Assembly (NCBI GenBank): GCA_041690355.1
Contig: JAWLHK010000035.1
Coordinates: 1 to 20,733, forward strand
Source of the DNA: JAWLHK01 sp041690355 [NCBI: bacterium]
GTDB lineage: Bacteria > J088 > JAWLBW01
DNA length: 20,733 nucleotides
Reading direction: 5' to 3'
Part shown: piece after piece, positions 1-7,577 of the stretch
How the letters are laid out: the number at the start of each line of letters is the position of its first letter
Numbering within the stretch: position 1 is the stretch's first letter
Made by a program: the position numbers and the translations under genes
The notes under the pieces: model-generated
Databases searched by the model: none
What the model saw: the letters and a program-made list of their open reading frames with translations, nothing else
Told to the model about the DNA's origin: nothing

Positions 1-137
1 CACGCGAATCCGTGCAAACCGATCTCCCCCGCCTCCTCCATACCACGCGCGCAGGTGCACCACGTCGAACCCCACGGGCCCAAGCCCCGCGCGGGCTGAA
101 GGAGGAGGGGGAGAAAAATCGGATCAGATAGATTGCT
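1..137. other. Left-edge intergenic DNA with a purine/pyrimidine hairpin
   Basis: No gene can be named here. Plus-strand frame 1 is open from the edge to a TGA at 97-99 with mostly G or C in third positions, so it could be the last 32 codons of a gene cut by the window, but the peptide is not recognisable. CCTCCTCC (32-39) can pair with GGAGGAGG (101-108), extended by a bulged C/G run, which would suit a terminator between convergent genes. Confidence 0.25.
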
Positions 138-192
138 CCCCTTCTCCCTCCAACCGGTCCGCCGAGCGGACGTCGTATGGAGGGAGAAGGGG
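138..192. repeat. Nested inverted repeat (14-bp outer stem, 6-bp inner stem)
   Basis: CCCCTTCTCCCTCC at 138-151 is perfectly complementary to 179-192. Inside the loop GTCCGC (157-162) pairs with GCGGAC (166-171) around CGA. It lies about 85 bp beyond the stop of the minus-strand lipoprotein gene. It could act as a terminator or cruciform; a T-rich run follows only some distance further on the minus strand, so the role is uncertain. Confidence 0.6.
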
Positions 193-218
193 ATGGGGGA
201 AGTGGGTGGCACGCACCC

Positions 219-250
219 TCCCCCTCTCTCCCCCTCCCCCACTCCCCCCC
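219..250 (-). other. C-rich tract; possible G-quadruplex on the minus strand
   Basis: The plus strand is almost pure C and T with several runs of five or more C. The minus strand, which is the sense strand of the adjacent lipoprotein gene, therefore carries at least four G runs with short loops just past its stop codon. Similar C-rich tracts occur near 7470-7490 and 20353-20388. Confidence 0.4.
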
Positions 251-276
251 TCCGCGAGAGAGCACGTGACCTCACG

Positions 277-3200
277 TCACGGCCACACCACCGCCCGCGG
301 CGTCTCGGTCCACGCCTTACCGTCCCCCAGGTTCCCCGCACCCCAGCAATGGAGGGTCTGATCGGTCTTCGTGGCGCAGGAATGCGAATAATTGACCGAG
401 ACATCGGCCCAATCGGTGTCGCTGCCGACCTGCGTGAGCTGCGCGCGAGCCGTCTTGTCCCCCGTCCCCAGCTCGCCCGAGCCGTTGTAGCCCCAGCACC
501 AGAGGGCGCCGTCGGTGCCCACGGCGCACTGGTGACCACCGGGAGAGGCGCGCACGAGAGCCCAGTTCACGCCGCCGCCCGGCTCCTGCAGGGGAACGTT
601 GCTCGACGTGGATCCCCAGAGGTAGCCGGCCCCCCAGCACCAGAGCGTGCGGGCGCCGGCCGTGTCGCGGATGCCGCAGGTCATCGCGCTGCCCGCCGTC
701 ACCTCGACCCAGTCGGTCGCCGAACCGGCCTGCTGCGGGCTCTTGGCGCAGGCCATGCCGAAGCAGTCGTCTGGCGAGGTGGCGCCGATGCCCAGCTGCC
801 CCTGGTCGTTGCGCCCCCAGCACCAGAGGGTGCCATCGGTTTTGATGCCGCACGCGTGTTCGTGTCCGGCCGCCGCGCGCAGCCAGCCGGTCCCGGTTCC
901 GACCTGCGTCGGTACGAGCACCCGCAGACTGGGCGTCGTACCGGCCCCGGCGTAGTTGTTGTAGCCCCAGCACCACAGCGACGTGTCGGCACGCACCGCG
1001 CAAGCCAGATAGCGCGTCAGCGAAAGGTCGGTCCACAGCGAGTTGGTCTCTTCGCGCAGGAAGTCGGGAGAAGAATACCAGGGCGACGCGCTGTTTCCGA
1101 CAGTACCGTAGTTGTTGTAGCCTGCGCACCAGATCTCGCCGGCCTGCAGCCCGCACGTGACGCCCGACCCGGTCTCGACGGCGGTCCAGCCGGTGCCCGT
1201 CCCCGTCTGCAACGGAACGGATCGCGCGATGGTCCCGCCGTCTCCAAGCTGCCCGTAGGAATTGTCGCCCCAGCACCAGAGCGTCCCCCCCTGCAGACCG
1301 CAGTTGTGCCCCTGGCCCGCGCTGAACCCGCTCCACAGGCTGCTGTTCACCGGAGCGGGCGTGGAGTGATCGGGCGTGGCGCCGGCCCCGAGCACGCCGC
1401 CGCTGTTGTCGCCCCAGCACCAGGCCGCCCCCGCCATATCGCGCGCGCAGGAGGAAGAAGACATGACGCCGACGCCGGAATAGGTTCCGCCCACGGGCTG
1501 GGGAAGGTACGTGCCCGGACCATTGGCAACCCCGAGCTGCCCCTGGCCGTTCGCGCCGAAACACGAGATGGCGCCCGACGTATCGATCGCGCAGGTGTGA
1601 CCGCCGCTCACCGCGACATCGGCCCAGTTCGTCGCCAGCCCGACCAGCTTCGGTGCGTACTCGATGGGGAAGCTTGCGGGATCGTACCCGAGCGTCCCCT
1701 CGGTGTTGTAGCCCCAGCACCAGAGCGTGCCGCCGGTCTTCACGGCGCACGCGGTGGAGCCGCTGTTGGCAACGGTGCTCCAGTCACTGTCGGCGCCGAT
1801 GCGCAGGGGGATGTTGGAGTCTCCGCCGAAACCGAGCAGGTAACCGCCGTTGCTCCCCCAGCACCAGAGCGTGCCGTCGCGCTTCACACCGCACATGTTC
1901 GACGTCGATCCGCTGATCGACCGCCAGCCGTCGCCGGCAGAATCCACGTGCTGCGGCGTGGCGAAGGTCTGCCCGTCGACATCCCCCAGGCCCAGCCGGC
2001 CGGATTGCGCGGAACCCCAGCACCAGAGCACGCCCGCGACGTCGATGCCACACGTGTAATCGGCGGGGGCCACGACGGCCGCCCATCCCGCGCCGACGAA
2101 GACGGGCTGATCTTCCCAGGCGTTGACCGAAGCGGGGCCGAGCTGGCCCGACCAGTTTCCGCCCCAGCAGTGGAGTTCGAAGGCGTCGTTGATCAGGCAG
2201 CCGTGTTGACCGCTCGTCGCGACAAAGGTCCAGTCGGTCGCCAGCGTCCCTTCGCGCACGGCGGTCGTCGCGGGGTTGGCCGACTGCGGACCCGGTGGCC
2301 CATAGCCCCAGCAGGCGGCGGCCCCCAGGTTGTCGATGGCGCAGGCGCCCCACGGGCTCGCGCCGAGGAGCTGCCGCGCGTAGACCTCGACGGTCACCAC
2401 GGTCCACGCCGAAGCAAGCGCCTGATCGTCGGTCGCCCGCACGGCAAAGGTGGCGGCGCCGGCGAAGCCGGCAGCCGGCGTGAACGTGAAGGTTCCGGCG
2501 GCGGCGTCGACCCACGTCACCGTCCCCCCGCCCGGCAGAACGGCGGATTCCCAGGTCACCGCATCCCCTTCGGCATCCGAAGCCGTCACCGTGCCCGCAT
2601 ACGTCTTCGCCTCGAAGACAGCGATCGGGCGCGGCCAGACCACCGGCGCGTCGTTCACGGCGTCGACGGTGATCGAGACGGTGGCGGCCGCAGAGTGAAC
2701 CGTACCGTCGCGCGTCGTGAAGGTGAAGCTGTCGGCGCCGTTGTAATCCGCATCCGGCGTATACGTGAACGAGCCGGCGGACGCGAGCGCGAGCGTGCCG
2801 TGGGCGGGTCCAGTCGCGACGTGAAAGGTCAGCGCGTCGCCGTCGACGTCGCTCCCCGCGAGCGTACCCGCGTGGGGCACGTCTTCGTCGGTGCTGAAGC
2901 TGTCGCCGTCCGCGGCTGGGGCGTCATTGACCGGGCGCACGGTGATGTCGATCGTGATCGTCTCACTCTTCACGCTGCCGATTTCCGCATGCACCTGCAG
3001 GGAATCGGAGCCGTGGAAGTCGGCGGCGGGCGTGTACGTCCACGTCGGGCCATTGCCGCTCAGCGTACCCTCGGCAGGCGCGGCGTCGACGACGAACACC
3101 GGCGCGTCGTCGGAATTCTTCACCTCGGCCGTCACCGTCACGTCGATACTTCCGTCCTCGTCGACCGTCACGGCGGCGGCGGTCAGCGTGATGGCGACCG

Positions 3201-3336
3201 TGGCGGTCGTGTCGTCATCATCCGTCGTGTTGTCGGTGGTGCGCCGGGGGCCCGGATCCGAGCTCGTGCAGGCCAACGCGGCCAGCAGGGGAAACAGCAG
3301 TGCGATACGCGTCAGATGCTTTCCGTGGGTACGCAT
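277..3336 (-). CDS. Surface lipoprotein with Ig-like domains and 14 RCC1-type propeller blades
   Basis: The 1019-residue product starts with a short basic segment, a hydrophobic stretch and LAALAC, so Cys23 is a likely lipidation site; Ala rather than Leu at -3 is off the commonest lipobox. A Thr/Asp-rich linker follows. Residues ~45-325 hold about three Ig/cadherin-like modules with VNDAP boundaries and TYTP-D-G-DSFT motifs. The rest carries 14 RCC1-like repeats, each with the signature C-x(8-13)-CWG (one CFG, one CAG) followed by a G-Q-LG-like segment. Fourteen blades equals two seven-bladed propellers, and the recurring Cys pair suggests one disulfide per blade outside the cytoplasm. The start is fixed by AGGAGG at 3345-3350. 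Ligand or adhesion function is inferred from the architecture; no partner gene is adjacent. Confidence 0.9.
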   Translation of the reverse strand: MRTHGKHLTRIALLFPLLAALACTSSDPGPRRTTDNTTDDDDTTATVAITLTAAAVTVDEDGSIDVTVTAEVKNSDDAPVFVVDAAPAEGTLSGNGPTWTYTPAADFHGSDSLQVHAEIGSVKSETITIDITVRPVNDAPAADGDSFSTDEDVPHAGTLAGSDVDGDALTFHVATGPAHGTLALASAGSFTYTPDADYNGADSFTFTTRDGTVHSAAATVSITVDAVNDAPVVWPRPIAVFEAKTYAGTVTASDAEGDAVTWESAVLPGGGTVTWVDAAAGTFTFTPAAGFAGAATFAVRATDDQALASAWTVVTVEVYARQLLGASPWGACAIDNLGAAACWGYGPPGPQSANPATTAVREGTLATDWTFVATSGQHGCLINDAFELHCWGGNWSGQLGPASVNAWEDQPVFVGAGWAAVVAPADYTCGIDVAGVLWCWGSAQSGRLGLGDVDGQTFATPQHVDSAGDGWRSISGSTSNMCGVKRDGTLWCWGSNGGYLLGFGGDSNIPLRIGADSDWSTVANSGSTACAVKTGGTLWCWGYNTEGTLGYDPASFPIEYAPKLVGLATNWADVAVSGGHTCAIDTSGAISCFGANGQGQLGVANGPGTYLPQPVGGTYSGVGVMSSSSCARDMAGAAWCWGDNSGGVLGAGATPDHSTPAPVNSSLWSGFSAGQGHNCGLQGGTLWCWGDNSYGQLGDGGTIARSVPLQTGTGTGWTAVETGSGVTCGLQAGEIWCAGYNNYGTVGNSASPWYSSPDFLREETNSLWTDLSLTRYLACAVRADTSLWCWGYNNYAGAGTTPSLRVLVPTQVGTGTGWLRAAAGHEHACGIKTDGTLWCWGRNDQGQLGIGATSPDDCFGMACAKSPQQAGSATDWVEVTAGSAMTCGIRDTAGARTLWCWGAGYLWGSTSSNVPLQEPGGGVNWALVRASPGGHQCAVGTDGALWCWGYNGSGELGTGDKTARAQLTQVGSDTDWADVSVNYSHSCATKTDQTLHCWGAGNLGDGKAWTETPRAVVWP

Positions 3337-3368
3337 GGAGGCGCCCTCCTATGACATGGCATTTTGCA

Positions 3369-3422
3369 GTGCACCGTACCACTCGGGGGAACGATAAGCA
3401 AATGCTGCACCGCACGGTGCAC
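3369..3422 (-). promoter_or_regulatory. Inverted repeat bracketing a possible promoter of the lipoprotein gene
   Basis: GTGCACCGT (3369-3377) and ACGGTGCAC (3414-3422) are perfect 9-bp arms. Between and over them the minus strand reads TTGCTT, 17 bp, TACGGT, a weak sigma-70-like match placed suitably for the gene starting at 3336. A third partial site, GCACCG (3407-3412), lies against the distal arm. It could be an operator. Confidence 0.35.
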
Positions 3423-3631
3423 GCTGCTCGCCGGCGCTCGCGGGAAGGGCAAAAACAGAAAGGGGGGGAATACCCTTCCGCAACCCAGGGCTCTGCCCTG
3501 GGCAGAATGCGAATCGCCCCTTCAGGGCTCTTCCTCAAGCGGGCCTGCACGTCGCGGAACTTCGGCAGGGCGCTGAGGAGCCCGGTGCTTGCCGGATGAT
3601 CTGCCATTTGCGATCTGCCATCTGTCATTCG
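3422..3631. repeat. Dispersed ~200-bp repeat, copy 1
   Basis: This stretch matches 4211-4409 in the same orientation. Shared blocks are CGCTCGCGGGAAGGGCAAAA, then CCCTTCCGC and a perfect 8-bp hairpin CCCAGGGC-TCT-GCCCTGGG (3484-3502), then CGCCCCTTCAGGGCTCTT, then CTTGCCGGAT running into a 7-bp-period tract. The middle part diverges. No ORF explains the conservation. With the second copy it brackets a DoxX gene. Confidence 0.8.
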
Positions 3632-3633
3632 CG
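3599..3633. repeat. Heptad repeat tract (5 units)
   Basis: Units read ATCTGCC, ATTTGCG, ATCTGCC, ATCTGTC, ATTCGCG with an exact 7-bp period and degenerate sequence. The tract forms the right end of repeat copy 1. Confidence 0.75.
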
Positions 3634-3709
3634 GAGCCCAGGAGAGCACGTGCCCTCACGGTAACCGCCCACCGTGACCGTGCGTACACGCCACGTGCAT
3701 GCTGGAATC

Positions 3710-4150
3710 ATGGAACCCTCGGCCCGCTGGGACGACATCGGAAAACTGGTGCTTCGCTGGACCGTGGCGGCGCTCATGCTTTTCCACGGCGTCTACAAGA
3801 TCGAACACGGCATCGCCTGGATGGCGGAACCGCTGAGGCAGTTCGGCCTCCCGTTCTTCATCGGCTACAGCGTTTACGTGGCAGAGGTCGTGGCGCCCGT
3901 GCTGCTGATCCTCGGGCTCTTCACCCGACTGTCGGCGCTCGCCATCGCCTTCGACATGGTCATGGCGGTTGTCCTGGTGTTGCGCGATCAGGCCTTCACC
4001 CGCAAGGAGATGGGGGGCGGCTGGGCCATCGAGCTCGAAGCGTTCTTCTTCTTCGCCTCTCTCGCCATCGTCTTTCTCGGCGCGGGCCGGTATGCGATCG
4101 GACGACGGACTGACAGCGGACGCCGGACGTCGGACGCCGGACGTCGGTAA
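3710..4150 (+). CDS. DoxX-family small membrane protein
   Basis: The 146-residue product has the DoxX pattern: a first helix ending in FHGVYKIEHG, then two hydrophobic helices around residues 50-95 with the AEVVAPVLLILGLFTR motif, a polar loop, and a last helix rich in Phe and Ala. DoxX-like proteins are inner-membrane proteins associated in several systems with quinone- or thiol-linked redox enzymes; no catalytic residue can be assigned here. ATG 3710 is preferred because an upstream in-frame ATG at 3674 would add a basic tail before the first helix; the ribosome site is weak. The gene stands alone between two copies of a ~200-bp repeat. Its last ~15 codons, rich in RRTSDAGRR-like residues, are written by a 7-bp repeat and look acquired rather than conserved. 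Confidence 0.75.
   Translation: MEPSARWDDIGKLVLRWTVAALMLFHGVYKIEHGIAWMAEPLRQFGLPFFIGYSVYVAEVVAPVLLILGLFTRLSALAIAFDMVMAVVLVLRDQAFTRKEMGGGWAIELEAFFFFASLAIVFLGAGRYAIGRRTDSGRRTSDAGRR
4117..4147 (+). repeat. Heptad repeat tract inside the 3' end of the DoxX gene
   Basis: CGGACGC and CGGACGT alternate for four units followed by CGG, all at 7-bp spacing. The tract encodes the Arg/Asp/Ser-rich tail and abuts the TAA stop at 4148-4150. Confidence 0.8.
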
Positions 4151-4210
4151 GAACGAGAAAACCCGGTTGCTCCCCCGGGGGGCCTTGTCCCGCAAGGATT
4201 GCCAGGCGGG

Positions 4211-4409
4211 CGCTGCTTGCCGACGCTCGCGGGAAGGGCAAAACAAAAGAGGTATCCCTTCCGCTACCCAGGGCTCTGCCCTGGGCAAAAAGCGCATCGC
4301 CCCTTCAGGGCTCTTTCTCAGGCGGGAACGCGGCGCCCGTTCGGCAATGATCGACGGCAACCGGCACTTGCCGGATAATCTGCCATCTGCAATCTGCCAT
4401 CGGTCATTG
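4211..4409. repeat. Dispersed ~200-bp repeat, copy 2
   Basis: Same orientation and block order as 3422-3631, including the hairpin CCCAGGGC-TCT-GCCCTGGG (4267-4285) and the terminal heptad tract. Just upstream, at 4172-4197, are a CCCCCGGGGG palindrome and a small CCTTG/CAAGG hairpin that copy 1 lacks. No gene lies between 4151 and 4590. Confidence 0.8.
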
Positions 4410-4432
4410 TCGCAACTCGTCACTCGTCACTC
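4377..4432. repeat. Heptad repeat tract (8 units, unit changes midway)
   Basis: Units run AATCTGC, CATCTGC, AATCTGC, CATCGGT, CATTGTC, GCAACTC, GTCACTC, GTCACTC. The 7-bp phase is kept while the unit drifts from an ATCTGC type to a CACTCGT type. Confidence 0.8.
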
Positions 4433-4438
4433 GGGTAT

Positions 4439-4466
4439 AGCGCCAAGCGCTGAGCACTGAGCGCCA
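4439..4466. repeat. Heptad repeat tract (4 units)
   Basis: AGCGCCA, AGCGCTG, AGCACTG, AGCGCCA at exact 7-bp spacing, between two other heptad tracts of different sequence. Confidence 0.7.
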
Positions 4467-4468
4467 AA

Positions 4469-4503
4469 CCGGCAAGGACGAAGTGTTCCAAGGTCCTTGC
4501 CGG
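4469..4503. repeat. Perfect 11-bp inverted repeat (hairpin)
   Basis: CCGGCAAGGAC (4469-4479) pairs with GTCCTTGCCGG (4493-4503) around a 13-nt loop. No T-run follows on either strand, so a terminator is not well supported. It is sandwiched between heptad tracts. Confidence 0.65.
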
Positions 4504-4505
4504 AA

Positions 4506-4540
4506 ACTCGTCACTCGTCACTCGTCACTCGTCACTCCCC
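4506..4540. repeat. Heptad repeat tract ACTCGTC x4, upstream of the phytochrome
   Basis: Four identical ACTCGTC units plus ACTCCCC end 50 bp before the phytochrome start, the only tract here with perfectly identical units over four copies. I see no convincing promoter in the C-rich DNA between it and the gene. Confidence 0.85.
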
Positions 4541-4590
4541 GGCCCCCCGCCGTCCACCCCCAACCACCCTCCATGCCATGCTGACACCAA

Positions 4591-6861
4591 ATGCTCGATC
4601 TCACGAACTGCGATCGCGAACCGGTACACATCCCGGGCTCCATTCAACCGTTCGGCGCCCTGCTTGTGCTCGACCGCGACGGCCACACCGTGCGCCGCTG
4701 CAGCGCCAACGTCACCGCCATGATGGACCTGCCGCAGCCGCCCGGCCGGCCCTTTCGCCTGGCCGCCCTGTTCGTGCCCGAGGCCCTCGCCGACATTCAG
4801 GACGCGATTGCCGCCCTGGGCGGTGAAGAAGGTATCGGCCCCACCCTGCGGGTGCGGGGCCACGCCGGCCGTTTCGAGGTTACCCCGTGCCGCAGCGGCC
4901 GCGATCTGATTCTCGAGGTCGAGCCCGAGCCGCGCCCCGGGCCCGACCCGCAGCCTGGCGACCGCTTTCAGACCGCCGCGATGGCCGCGCTCGAGGGGGC
5001 CGACAGCGTGGCCGATCTCTGGGCCGTGGCCGCCCGCGAACTGCGCCGGCTGAGCGGCTACGAGCGCGTTCTGGTCTACCGCTTTCACCCCGACGATCAC
5101 GGCGAAGTTGTCGCCGAAGACTGCGACAGCGCCCTCGAACCGTATCTGGGCCTGCACTACCCGGCCTCCGATATTCCCGAGCCCGCGCGACGCGTGTTCC
5201 TCCTGAACCGGGTGCGGATGATTCCCGACGTCGCGTACGAGCCGGTCTCGATCATGCCGCTCGCCGGCGAGACGACGCCGGTGGATCTGACGCGGTCGAT
5301 GCTGCGCAGCGTTTCGCCCATCCATCTGGAATACATGCACAACATGGGACAACGCGCTTCGCTCACCCTCTCGCTCGTCGTCGGCGGGCGCCTGTGGGGG
5401 CTCATCACCTGCGCACACCACTCGGGACCCCGCTTCGCCCCGCCCGCCCTGCGCGCCGCCTGTGAAGCGATCGCGCGCTTCGTGGCGACGCTGATACCCG
5501 TCAAGGAATACATGGAAGACCTGCGCGAGCACAACCGGATCCGCACGACCTACGCGACGCTGCTGCGGCAGATGGAGAGCGAACGGGAATTTCTGCAGAG
5601 CCTCACCCGGTCGCCGGTGAACCTGCTGTCGCTGATTCCGGCCCATGGCGCGGCCACCTTCATCCGGGAGGAGAACCATTGGCGCACGTTCGGCGCCACG
5701 CCGCCCCCTGACGTACTCGACACGCTCGCTGTCTGGCTCGCGCGCAAAGGAGACCAGACGATGCAGTCCGAGGACGCGCTCCCCCGGACGTTCGCGCCCG
5801 CCGAGGAGCACGGGGCGACGGCGGGGGGCATGCTCGCGATCGGGATCCCCGATCTGGCCGGAACGCTCGTGCTCTGGTTTCGCCCCGAGGTCGTGCGCAC
5901 GGTCACCTGGGGCGGCGATCCGCGCAAGGCGGCCGAAGGCGAGGGGATGCGCCTCCATCCGCGCAAGTCGTTCGAGGCGTGGAAAGAGGATGTGCACGGC
6001 CGCGCCGAGCCGTGGCCCCGCTGGACGCTCGAAGCCGCGCGGGAGCTGCGCATCGGCCTGCTCACCGTCGACCTGCGCCGGCGCCTGCAGCGGGAGCGCA
6101 GCGCAAGAAGCGAGGCCGAGCAGGCGAACCGGATCAAGGAGGATCTGATGGCGTTCGTCTCTCACGACCTGAAGAATCCCATCGGCGCCATCCGGCTGAA
6201 CGCCGAGATTCTGCGCCGCCTCGTCTCACCCGCCGACATCGCCGAAGCCGACCGCCTGCTCGAATCGATTGAACGCACGTCGGAGCGGATGCGCGAACTC
6301 ATCGACGAGCTGCTCGACGTCGCGCGCATCGAGGCGGGCCGCATGGTGTTTCACTTCAGCAGCTGCCGGGCCGCCGACCTGGTCGCCGACACGTTCGAGG
6401 TCCTGCGCCCGCACGCCGACGCCAAGGGTATCGTCCTGCGGTTCGAGCCGGCAGGCGAAGCGATCTGCGTGCACTGTGATCACGGGCGCATGCTGCAGGT
6501 GTTGGCGAACCTCGTCGGCAACGCCATCAAGTTCACCGGTTCGGGAGGCGAGGTCAGGGTTGCGGTGCGCGAAACCAGTGACGGCACCGAATGGGCCATT
6601 CAGGACACGGGAGCCGGGATACCGCCCGAGCACCTGCCGCACATCTTCGATCGCTACTGGCACACGAAGCAGGGGCGGGCAGGCGGCACCGGACTCGGCC
6701 TGGCCATCGCGAAGGGGATCGTCGAAGCCCACGGCGGCGCGATTCACGCCGAGAGCCGCCCGGTTGAAGGAACGACCTTCCGATTCACGCTGCCGCGGGA
6801 CGAGGATGCACCCAGACCTTCGCGGGAAAACCATGCCGGGCATCACGCCCACAACGCATAG
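4591..6861 (+). CDS. bphP: Bacteriophytochrome sensor histidine kinase
   Basis: The 756-residue product is a full-length red/far-red photosensor kinase of usual size. The N-terminal PAS-like region has Cys7 before PGSIQPFG, the expected biliverdin attachment site in bacteriophytochromes. The GAF domain carries SDIP (Asp194) and HLEYMHNMGQRAS. The PHY domain has the tongue motif PRKSFEAWKE. The kinase follows: H-box SHDLKNP with His525 as likely phosphorylation site, N-box around NLVGNAIKF, G1 DTGAGIP and G2 GGTGLGLAI. No response regulator is fused or adjacent. ATG 4591 gives the expected Cys position; the only in-frame upstream ATG (4573) meets a stop at once, and no good ribosome site is visible. 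It overlaps the heme oxygenase that would supply its chromophore. Confidence 0.95.
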   Translation: MLDLTNCDREPVHIPGSIQPFGALLVLDRDGHTVRRCSANVTAMMDLPQPPGRPFRLAALFVPEALADIQDAIAALGGEEGIGPTLRVRGHAGRFEVTPCRSGRDLILEVEPEPRPGPDPQPGDRFQTAAMAALEGADSVADLWAVAARELRRLSGYERVLVYRFHPDDHGEVVAEDCDSALEPYLGLHYPASDIPEPARRVFLLNRVRMIPDVAYEPVSIMPLAGETTPVDLTRSMLRSVSPIHLEYMHNMGQRASLTLSLVVGGRLWGLITCAHHSGPRFAPPALRAACEAIARFVATLIPVKEYMEDLREHNRIRTTYATLLRQMESEREFLQSLTRSPVNLLSLIPAHGAATFIREENHWRTFGATPPPDVLDTLAVWLARKGDQTMQSEDALPRTFAPAEEHGATAGGMLAIGIPDLAGTLVLWFRPEVVRTVTWGGDPRKAAEGEGMRLHPRKSFEAWKEDVHGRAEPWPRWTLEAARELRIGLLTVDLRRRLQRERSARSEAEQANRIKEDLMAFVSHDLKNPIGAIRLNAEILRRLVSPADIAEADRLLESIERTSERMRELIDELLDVARIEAGRMVFHFSSCRAADLVADTFEVLRPHADAKGIVLRFEPAGEAICVHCDHGRMLQVLANLVGNAIKFTGSGGEVRVAVRETSDGTEWAIQDTGAGIPPEHLPHIFDRYWHTKQGRAGGTGLGLAIAKGIVEAHGGAIHAESRPVEGTTFRFTLPRDEDAPRPSRENHAGHHAHNA

Positions 6862-7435
6862 CCTGCATCAGCGACTGCGCGCAGACACGGCCGAACTGCA
6901 TCGGCTCTCCGAGCGCGCGGTCGCCGTCGACGCCGTAGAGACCGTCGACGCCTATATCCGGCTGCTCGAAGGCTACCACGGCCTCTATGCCCGCCTCGAG
7001 CCCGCCATCGCCGCACGCCTTCCCGAGATCGACGCAGACGCCGGGGGGCGCGCGCACCGCAAGCTCTCCTGGCTGCGGGCGGATCTTCGGCATTTCGGCC
7101 TGGCGGATGCGGATCTGCAACGCCTGCCGCTTCTGCCCCACCCCGCCTGGCTGGGGGGAGGTGCCGAGGCCCTGGGCGCGGCCTACGTACTCGAAGGCGC
7201 GACCCTCGGCGGGAGCGTCGTCGCGCGCGTCTTCGGCGATCGGTTCGGGCTCGTGCCCCGAGCGGGCCTGCGCTTTTTTCACGGCTACGGCGCACAGACG
7301 CGAAGCCGGTGGAAGACGTTTCTCGCGTTCCTCGAGACGCGCGCCCGGGACGAGGACGTGCACGCGGCGGTGATCGGAGGCGCCGAGCGCACGTTTGAGG
7401 AATTCATCCGCTGGTTCGGCGTCCGGAAGCCATAG
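6833..7435 (+). CDS. bphO: Heme oxygenase (biliverdin-producing, BphO type)
   Basis: The 200-residue protein fits the bacterial heme oxygenase family. LRADTAELH near the N-terminus gives His23 as proximal heme ligand, the distal-helix motif is YVLEGATLGGSVVARVF, and FHGYGAQTRSRW is typical of the family. Heme oxygenases open heme to biliverdin, CO and iron, and biliverdin is the chromophore of the phytochrome encoded just upstream. The start overlaps the phytochrome end by 29 bp, implying translational coupling. An in-frame ATG at 6806 with GAGG directly before it would add nine residues and cannot be excluded. The order kinase-then-oxygenase is the reverse of some known bphO-bphP operons. 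Confidence 0.92.
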   Translation: MPGITPTTHSLHQRLRADTAELHRLSERAVAVDAVETVDAYIRLLEGYHGLYARLEPAIAARLPEIDADAGGRAHRKLSWLRADLRHFGLADADLQRLPLLPHPAWLGGGAEALGAAYVLEGATLGGSVVARVFGDRFGLVPRAGLRFFHGYGAQTRSRWKTFLAFLETRARDEDVHAAVIGGAERTFEEFIRWFGVRKP

Positions 7436-7517
7436 CCAGCCGCCGGTAAGCACGCCTCAACGCACGGTCCCCTCTCCCCCACTCTCCCCCGCGCCCCTGC
7501 TCCGCAGAAAATCCCGC

Positions 7518-7551
7518 TTGCACCACCGGAAGCGCTCCGCTAAGATAGCGG
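7518..7551 (+). promoter_or_regulatory. Predicted sigma-70 promoter of the DUF2167 gene
   Basis: TTGCAC (7518-7523), 17 bp, TAAGAT (7541-7546). The -10 lies in a perfect short palindrome CCGCTA-AGA-TAGCGG (7537-7551) that might bind a regulator. The predicted transcript start is about 25 nt before ATG 7578. Confidence 0.5.
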
Positions 7552-7577
7552 TACACATATCGCTGCGAGGTGCGTCC

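Noticed and set aside
317-2515. Shorter minus-strand frames within the lipoprotein gene
   Set aside because: They are Arg-rich frame-shifted readings of the RCC1 repeats with no start signals.
133-3354. A very long plus-strand open frame opposite the lipoprotein gene
   Set aside because: Its product is low-complexity Arg/Ala/Gly/Pro with no domain, while the minus strand encodes a signal peptide, Ig-like modules and RCC1 repeats with a good ribosome site. High GC content and the repeated blades keep the antisense frame open.
3422-4409. Insertion sequence around the first DoxX gene
   Set aside because: No transposase frame, and the flanking repeats are direct and without clear terminal inverted repeats or target duplications.
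3599-4540. CRISPR array
   Set aside because: The repeats are 7 bp long without spacers, and no cas gene is present.
4525-6165. Long minus-strand frame opposite the phytochrome
   Set aside because: No recognisable domain, and the plus strand has every phytochrome and kinase motif in order.
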